Source of the DNA: Lytechinus variegatus
Lineage: Eukaryota > Echinodermata > Echinoidea > Temnopleuroida > Toxopneustidae
DNA length: 64,000 nt
Direction of reading: 5' to 3'
Assembly: GCF_018143015.1 (NCBI RefSeq)
Contig: NC_054758.1
Coordinates: 492,501-556,500, forward strand
Shown: positions 56,709 through 64,000 of the stretch, one piece after another
Position numbering within the stretch: position 1 is the first letter of the stretch
How the letters are laid out: each line of letters starts with the position of its first letter
Made by a program: the position numbers and the translations under genes
The notes under the pieces: generated by a model
Seen by the model: the letters and a program-made list of their open reading frames with translations, nothing else
Told to the model about the DNA's origin: nothing
Databases searched by the model: none

Positions 56709-59700
56709 ATATATCGTCCCTGTTTTCACGAAGTGACGGATAAGAGGAAAATTTTCACTTTTTTCAATTTTGAGTTTTTTGCATTTTTGGACATCTATGA
56801 CTTATATCTTGAACCTCAAAAAGTTTCAGATCACAATAATGTCTAATTACGTTGCTATGACGACATGACATTCAATAAAATACCGGGTAAAAGGATTTCT
56901 TGTTTTCACGAAGTGACGGATAAGCAGCCGTCAATACGTGAAAACAAACGAATACGCTTTGCACTCAAAGAGTTTTTTCACGAAGTGACGGAAGGCAAAT
57001 ATTTACAGTTTGGAACAGCCGAAGACCATGAAATGGTGAGTTTTTTGTAATTGTAGGAAATGAAATAAATGTAATGCAGCCTTTAAAGTCATTTCGAGTG
57101 ATTTCAACCCTTTTTAAACGTCTCTGATAGCAAAAATCCTTAAAAATAACGTCCAATCTCTACATACATTGCCCCACATATTTATTTTCGTGTCAGTGAA
57201 AATTGAACGGAGTATTGCGTGTACTTTTTTGTCACTCAATCGAACTTGAATGTAAATTTAGTCAAACCATAAGGGTTAGAATATTTATCAAGACTAAATA
57301 GATTTAATGAAGGCTGAGGATTGGTGAAATAGTCGTATAGGCCTATAGGGGCATTAGTTTAGGCCTAGATCTAGTACATGCATTGCCATTGACATTGTGT
57401 TAACTCGCCGTACTCGTTAAGTTCTAACTTGTCTTCACAAGATCCCAGGCCATATGAATAGTATTTGCAATAAATTTCCATAAAAAAATCACAAATGAAT
57501 ACATAGATTTTATTGTCTGCTTTGCTATAGTGAACTCATCATGTAATTACATACTTTTAAAAATATGTAATGGAAAGATACCCCCCCCCCCACCCGGGGG
57601 GATCTATAAATAACAATCATGAATTAATTTGGTACAGTTAGTGGCCAACCTACGTGGGCAAATAAGTTGAGTCTTTAGTTAAACTGAAGATTACTGGGGA
57701 TTTATGTTTTAAATAAATCATCTCAAGTCCAGACTCAGTCTACATCTAATGTAGATAGAGCTTTATACTTTGTTGTTTGGTGGCCACTTCCTCGCCCTTA
57801 TCTCTATAACGTTTTACAGAAACTGAAAGAATCTACATCAATAACTGCAACTGGGATTTGATCATAATCATGATGATGAAGATATTTTCATTTTTTACAG
57901 ATGCAGTGTATACAATAAGTGATGTTTCAGAGAAAAAATGAGAGAAGTCCTGGAACTGGTACACTTGCTATTTAACAATGCTGATGGTCAGATACAATTC
58001 CAGGTGAGAATTGTCATACTCACATGACATCCTGTCAGTATAAGCAATTCATTGATTTTCACTCACTACCAAAATTAATTTCAATTTCAAATCTGGTAAA
58101 CAATGAAGCTATAAAACTATGTTGATTCAAAGTTATAATCAGAAAATATTAATTTTGGAATACGTTATAATTTAGCAGATATACATGTATTTCTAAGTTG
58201 TAAAAGAACATTATTCTCATTTTAATAGATGCTTGGTGTACTGCCCTAGAACATTACAAATTTGACATGTGATCATATTTTCAGCTGAAACTTTCTTATA
58301 AATTGGAAACATCTAATTGAAATATTTGCTTTAATTATCAGTGGTAAATAGAGTGTATATAGTATATTCTTGTACCATACTGACTGGGGAGTTTTATGTT
58401 TGGTAAGGGAAATTTAAAATATTGAGTCTGCTATCTATTCTACAAACTTGATATTGGATTGACAGAAAACTTTGAAAACAAACAGATAATTTGTACATTA
58501 TTTCATTCCACACACACAGGTTAGATCCAGGGGCCAACACGCTCGTCAGATGGGTCATTGATGATTCCCTGAACATCGCAGATATGATCTGATTTGGTGA
58601 CATGACAGTGGAATTGGGTAGTGACTGGATTTTTATAGTGTGCCCTGGTTTTGAAATATTGAAGTAACCAAACTAGAAACATCTTCTGAGAACTCTGACT
58701 GCAATTCTAATGATGAAACTCTGTCTACACTTGTGAAAATGTAAAAGGAGTTGGCTCTACCTCGTGGCTTTTCAGGTTCAGTGCTCTCATCTAACTTTTT
58801 CTTTTTCCAGCTGGGTAACTGATACCAATTTTAATTTTCTTGAGATTTTGACTTCAACATAAGTTAAGTTTTAATTTTGATAGGACTTTCAAATCTGGTT
58901 TCATTTTAGAGCAGTGTATTATATAAAGAAACTATACTGCTTGAACTATAAGTCTCTGCTCTTATACAGCGCGTCCCAAAAATGTCCCTCTGATATGCTG
59001 CTTAATAACTTCCAAAAATAAAAATTATTCTCAATGAAATGTATGGATATCGGAAGCCCATTTCATGTTCTAACTTCTATAAAAATTTCATTGGTCTTGC
59101 TTCAGTGGTTTTGAATACACAGCCTATTATGTAACAGTGGTGCTTTTCAACCCATTCCAAGATTATATGCATGCAACACTGCTTTGTGTTCTGCACTTTC
59201 TTGCATATCAACCCCCTTTGACCATTCTGACCAAGGAGATATCACCTCTATCTCCTTGTTCTGACCAAGGAATTTCCTGATCTGACCAGGGAAATCTCCA
59301 TGATCTAACCAGGCTCATCAAATCACAACCTTGAGCATGTTCAGAAGGGCAAAAACAGTATTGACAGTTCATTTCATGTTTGATAAACGGGGAGACGCAC
59401 AATGATTGAGACAACGGGTCATGTCTGTTTCATGCATAATTCTAACAATACTGCATTTTTGTTTTCATTACTATACATGCCATAGACAATGAAGAAATGC
59501 ATCAATGCTGCAAACTTGGAATGAGCTAAAATGCACCACTGCTACGTAACAGAGTGTGTATTCAAAACCACTGAAGCACGACCAATGAAATTTTCATTAA
59601 AGTTAGAACATGAAATGAGCTTTCTACTCATGAACATTTATTTGAGAATCCTACCACATTTTAGAATTAATTCAGTCCTAAGTCAGAGGGACATTTTTTT

Positions 59701-62700
59701 GGGACGCGCTGTAGTGATATGATTATGAACTCCTTTAAAAATATTTTATATATACAGTCAAATATAAAGTTCAGAATAGTCACTTATCTGCTATACTTAC
59801 ATGTTAAAATTGCTAATACACATCGTCCACATATGGATGCAGAATAATTACCCTTTTTCATTCATTTGTTTCGCATGTTTTCATATTGCTTGGTGCTATC
59901 TAAAAAACAGAAATACTGCATATTTCTACATTTAGAACAAAACTGAATGTTATTAGCTCTATTGTGCTTAAATGTATTGTGTTAATACTCTATATTCTTT
60001 AATAATAACAATCATAAAATTTAGACTGACATGCATTGTGAAACTCGATAGCTGCATGATATATTACTAGTAAGGATGTAGGGGTGAAAATCATATTAGG
60101 TTTTTGTGAATTCATTTTCAAAATCCAAATGTGTTAATACAGACACCCCCCCCCCCCCCCCCTCTTCCATGAGGTAATGTTTTATTGGTTTATCAGGGGT
60201 GTGAGAATTCTTAAGCTGATTTTAGTTATTTTTTGCTTTTTATTTTAAGCTTGATATCCCCCATTCCTGTACAATAGTTTGAGAGCTCATTCAATTTAAT
60301 CCCCCAACTCTTTACAGAATTTTCATGTCTTTATTTGTCATCGCTCACACACCTGGTTCATGCAGTCGATGTGTCGTAATTTTATTCCAGAAAATCCAAC
60401 TGTTAGATTTTGTTAATGAGTGTTATTCAGGAAAGAAGTAATACATGATTATTTTTAGCTTGAGGTTAAAGATACACTGCAGCACATGTTTTTCTGTCTA
60501 TTTGTAGTAAGAATTTTACTCTTTTTTTTAATCCCACAAGATCAAAGATGTTATTTTCTAAAACCATGAAGACGATTTTTTTGTAAAGTTTTCAGATTTG
60601 GAAGAAACTAAGGTGTATTTTAATATATGTTCCTGTTTTGGACTCTGACAATAATTTGCAATTAAAAAAAAACAAGTGTTTGAATGGAAAATGTATTGAT
60701 GAATGTTATTTAGCCAATGACTTGAGAATGATGGAAAAAATACAAATCTACTTAGTCATTCGTATTTTTTATCATTGCCTTTTTTTTTGCTTTTGTCGCT
60801 GTCGTTTGGAATTTTGATTATAAATTTGTTTAAAAAATTATCCTGTTTGATTTGACGTTAAATTATTGATTTAAAATTATATTTCTTTCTTTGACCATCA
60901 TAGTTTATAATTGTTTATTCAAAGGTTTGCATGGTTCCTTCGGTAAAGATAAGCTTTTTGTACTATTGGACTTTTTAGTCCTTGACAGTGTGTAAAAACA
61001 TGAAACAACTCTCAAGGCAATTGATTTAATTATGACATTCTTTTCATTAAAAAATTCCAAAGAGTAGTGAATGTAATAAGTAATGTTGACTATGTTACTT
61101 CTATTTTGATGGAAAAGAAATAGGCAATTATACTTGTATATGTGTATGTTAATACAAATATACATTAGAGAATATAACTTTCCTGCACCACTAGCAATGA
61201 TTATTTTCCAGTATTCTTGTAATTGAAAGTTTATTAATTTGTCATTGGAATGTTTTGAATGTAGAATTGGGTACTTGATAGCAATTCTGTATTTCTAAAT
61301 GTGGCATTCCCAGACTAGGATTATACTGATTGTGTTTAGCAAGGTATGATATACAAATAAATATATTGTTGCATAACGGTATATTCAAGTTTTATGAAAT
61401 GTATAAAATGACAAAATTCTGACAATGTGTACCTGATGGTTCATTTCCTATACCTTTCACAGTGCAATATTAAATTAATTTTAATAATTATGAATGTCGA
61501 TGTGTTTGTCACTAGCGATTATGGTCCTATATATTATTGAATTTAAAATTTTGTCAAAAATATTTTTCCATTGTTAACATTGTATGGAGATGATACTTAA
61601 ATGAATTTATTAAGCATACCTTTATCGAAATGATTGATATGAAAAAAATGTTATATTTAATTTTCTTTTTGTCACTTGCTGCTATGATTTTATGTTATAG
61701 AATTAAAAGTGTTCTTCTAAATTTATTCACATTGCTAAATTTGAAGAATTTATTTTATATCGTTAGTATTTTCAATGATTTATGACATAACTCTCATTTT
61801 GCATGAAAAGATATTTTAATAGGATTTTCAGGAGAGAATACATGACAATTGTGATAAAGGAAAAATGGAGTAGAGAGAGAATGAGAGGGTGAGTGATATG
61901 TAACTCGAAATTTGTTCGCTTTATTTTGACATTTTTTTTTTGGGGGGGGGGGGTAGCAATTAGTCATAATTTACCAATTCTTGTTGCCTTTGACAAGTTA
62001 GGTCCACATTTAGTTGAGTACAATTTTCGAGGTATTAGTCTCAAAGAATAATGTTGAATTACTAACTCGGCCTTAACAAAGAATTAATACACAACATTTA
62101 AGAGACATTCAATCGGGATTTCATTTTATGAAGGGGGTAGGGAGGTTAATAAACTAACAAAAGTTTATAATGTTGAATTTTCAATTTCCAAACGGAATCA
62201 GAGCACACAAAGGGTATATAATTAAACTCTTTATAAAGACAAAAGACAATTCGACTACATTGTAGTCACATTTTTCATGACCTGTTATACAAAGCTTTCG
62301 TATTTCAGTGTTCATCTATCAAAAATGAATATGATATTGAAATAAAATAGGCCTAAGAATTTAAAACGTGTGTCTATTGGGCTTCCCTTTTATTACGTGA
62401 AAAAAAAGAAAACAGTTTTAGAAGTGATTTTTTGTACTTATTAGCGGAAGCTGCAGGCCCTATTAATCTCACATTTAGGATTAATTTTGTTTGCAATAGC
62501 AAATAAAGAGTTTGTGTATATCTAAAACATAAGTATGGAATTGCATCCACTAGGCTATACGTGGGACTAAGGCGGAACCTCTTCCCGTCACTTCGTAAAA
62601 ACAAAATTGAAGCGCGTCCTTGAATTTCGGGTTTTCACGAAGTGACGGTTATGCGCGCGGAGCACTATCCGTCACTTCGTGAAAATAAATCTAAGCGTGT

Positions 62701-62957
62701 CCCGTAATATTTTTTTTTCACGAAAATATGGTTCTGTTTATAGCTCATTATCTTCTTAAATACTAAAGGAAAATGCAAATGATTGGAATCGAAGATTGTC
62801 TAGAATATGCCCTCTACGAAAATATGATATTTATTCACCCTGCATACATTAAAGAGGTTGAGATTGAGGTCTAAACCTTTGCAAGCGATTTACTCAAAAC
62901 TAGCTTTTAAAAAGTTACGCGCACATCCGTCACTTCGTGAAAACAGGGACGATATAT
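56709..62957. mobile_element. 6.25-kb TIR element without transposase
   Basis: Perfect 33-bp terminal inverted repeats: 56709-56741 (ATATATCGTCCCTG then TTTTCACGAAGTGACGGAT) and its complement at 62925-62957. The 18-bp core TTTTCACGAAGTGACGGA recurs subterminally on the left at 56903 and 56975 (direct), and on the right at about 62585 (inverted, variant), 62632 (direct) and 62668 (inverted). The interior is AT-rich with no frame resembling a transposase on either strand, and carries a nested mariner-type MITE. The ends abut ATAT/TATA, so the target duplication (possibly TA) cannot be resolved. It starts 99 bp upstream of the Death-domain exon, i.e. in that gene's intron. Superfamily not recognised. 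Confidence 0.8.
58965..59713. mobile_element. Mariner-type MITE nested in the 6.25-kb element
   Basis: TACAGCGCGTCCCAAAAATG at the left and its inverted counterpart ending GGGACGCGCTGTA at the right. TA at each edge fits the Tc1/mariner target. The termini continue 'tccctctga'/'tcagaggga'. About 750 bp with further inverted similarity ('tggttttgaatacaca'/'tgtattcaaaacca'). No transposase. Confidence 0.85.
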
Positions 62958-63040
62958 ATATATATAATATAAAATATATATATATATTAATATAATATAC
63001 ATGTATATATATATGTATATATATATATATATATATAAAA
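62958..63040. repeat. (AT)n microsatellite
   Basis: Imperfect AT/TATA array between the right end of the 6.25-kb element and the hairpin at 63041. Confidence 0.95.
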
Positions 63041-63178
63041 TAATTTATTGGTTGGATGTTTGACTTAAGCTGGTCGTACAGACTGTTTCACCCGAAGGAT
63101 CATCAGCGACTCCTGATGATCCTTCGGGTGAAACAGTCTGTACGACCAGCTTAAGTCAAACATCCAACCAATAAATTA
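63041..63178. repeat. Perfect 66-bp-arm palindrome
   Basis: 63041-63106 and 63113-63178 are exact reverse complements separated by six bases. The arms include 'ggttggatgtttgacttaag' and 'cagactgtttcacccgaagg'. It lies between AT arrays (62958-63040; 63247-63283). No open frame uses it. Confidence 0.95.
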
Positions 63179-63248
63179 CTTATACTCAGCTCCTACACAG
63201 TCGAGCACTATTAGATATTGCAGTATATCACTACTCAATTGCTTACCT

Positions 63249-63283
<35 letters not shown>

Positions 63284-63922
63284 CGATGGATGACGAATAG
63301 GGGGAATGCACGAAATGCACGCAAATTCAACGAATTTAAATATAATTTCCGGCAAATCATGCATTGTCAAATTTTATCAACGAACGGTAAGCATGGTAAG
63401 CGAAGGATAAATACAACATACAAAGGATATCGATTTTTTTCGGTTCAACTCTTTGAGTAAATTGCAGCCGAAGGCGAGCGAAGACGAGCGAACAGTGAGC
63501 AATGGTTTGATGGCGTGCGATTAGAAACGAAGACGAGGGAATAGATTGGGCGTTCTTGTACGTTTGTGTCATCGTGTTGCTTCTTTAAGGGTTTATTTGA
63601 GATCGGTCCACATTGGCAAAAGTGCGATGAGGGACTATGCGTGACAATAAATTACGAACGATTACCGCAGACTATTCAAACAGTTGGCCAACTATTTTTC
63701 AATTCGTCCGCGCGAATTTGAATAATCGCAGCTGTTAGTTCAGAAGATGTACGAACCCAAACACGGAGGGTAAATGATATGATTTACTATCAGTTGCCAT
63801 TGATAACGATTTAAAAAATGTCTTTTGCCAGCCAGGCGCGGATCCAGGATTTCGAAGGGAGGGGGGCCCAAATTCGACCTGATTTTGGCGCCCCTGTGTA
63901 CTTTTCGGAAAAATGGCGGCCC
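63179..63922. other. No gene recognised; AT array and repeat fragment
   Basis: (AT)n at 63247-63283. The rest has no convincing coding frame. Around 63835-63900, 'ggcgcggatccaggatttcg' + 'aagggaggggggccca' is an end fragment of the 44353-44566 type. Confidence 0.5.
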
Positions 63923-64000
63923 CCATAGGCGGAGGAAGCGGGGGAGGACGTGTCCCCTCCTAAATTTTAGACGGGGACGGTCCCCCCTAAATTTGTTTAT
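63923..64000. mobile_element. Start of a GGCGGAGGAAGC-end TIR element, cut by window end
   Basis: 'ccataggcggaggaagcggg' then 'tgtcccctcctaaattttag' corresponds to one end of 23872-24055. The partner end lies beyond the window. Confidence 0.65.

Overview
This is an animal genomic window: spliced genes with GT-AG introns, many short foldback (MITE-like) elements, tRNA-derived SINEs, decayed non-LTR retrotransposons and long GAT microsatellites. The repeat families and the gene content suggest a marine invertebrate deuterostome, most likely a sea urchin. That is a judgement from family resemblance; no search was run.

Only three host genes can be supported. (1) 8417-15497, minus strand: a C2H2 zinc-finger gene. 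Four exons join in perfect phase into a protein of about 604 residues with 12 fingers, an acidic linker and KxE-type (SUMO-like) motifs at the N-terminus. (2) About 34.5-42.6 kb, plus strand: a small gene of the IFI27/ISG12 (interferon-alpha-inducible 6-16/27) family. It has a candidate non-coding first exon ending at 34720, a signal-peptide exon (36382-36443) and a hydrophobic Gly/Ala-rich exon (42170-42464), giving 118 residues. A tandem duplication upstream carries Rel/NF-kB-like, CRE and IRF-like motifs. (3) 56304-56610, minus strand: the terminal exon of a gene whose product ends in a Death domain. Its upstream exons were not found and may lie outside the window.

The rest is mostly repeats. 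0-8 kb: foldback elements, several with TTAA target duplications, and a SINE. 8-16 kb: the zinc-finger gene with MITEs and SINEs in its introns. 17.4-20.8 kb: a 3.4-kb nested palindrome that contains a younger TTAA element and still preserves that element's empty site in the other arm. 21.5-22.6 kb: a terminal-inverted-repeat element built from tandem monomers carrying canonical DR1 nuclear-receptor motifs. 24-33 kb: further foldback elements, a 1.2-kb palindrome, a SINE head and a LINE 3' end. 34-42.6 kb: the IFI27-like gene, its introns filled with GAT arrays and elements inserted in them. 45.25-47.62 kb: a 42-bp minisatellite with higher-order structure. 53.6-55.8 kb: a broken LINE. 56.7-62.96 kb: a 6.25-kb element with perfect 33-bp terminal inverted repeats and no coding capacity, just upstream of the Death-domain exon. 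63.0-63.2 kb: a perfect 66-bp-arm hairpin beside an AT tract.

The genes do not form an operon-like unit. Two of them (the IFI27-like and Death-domain genes) belong to families linked to innate immunity and cell death, but no functional link can be shown from sequence alone.
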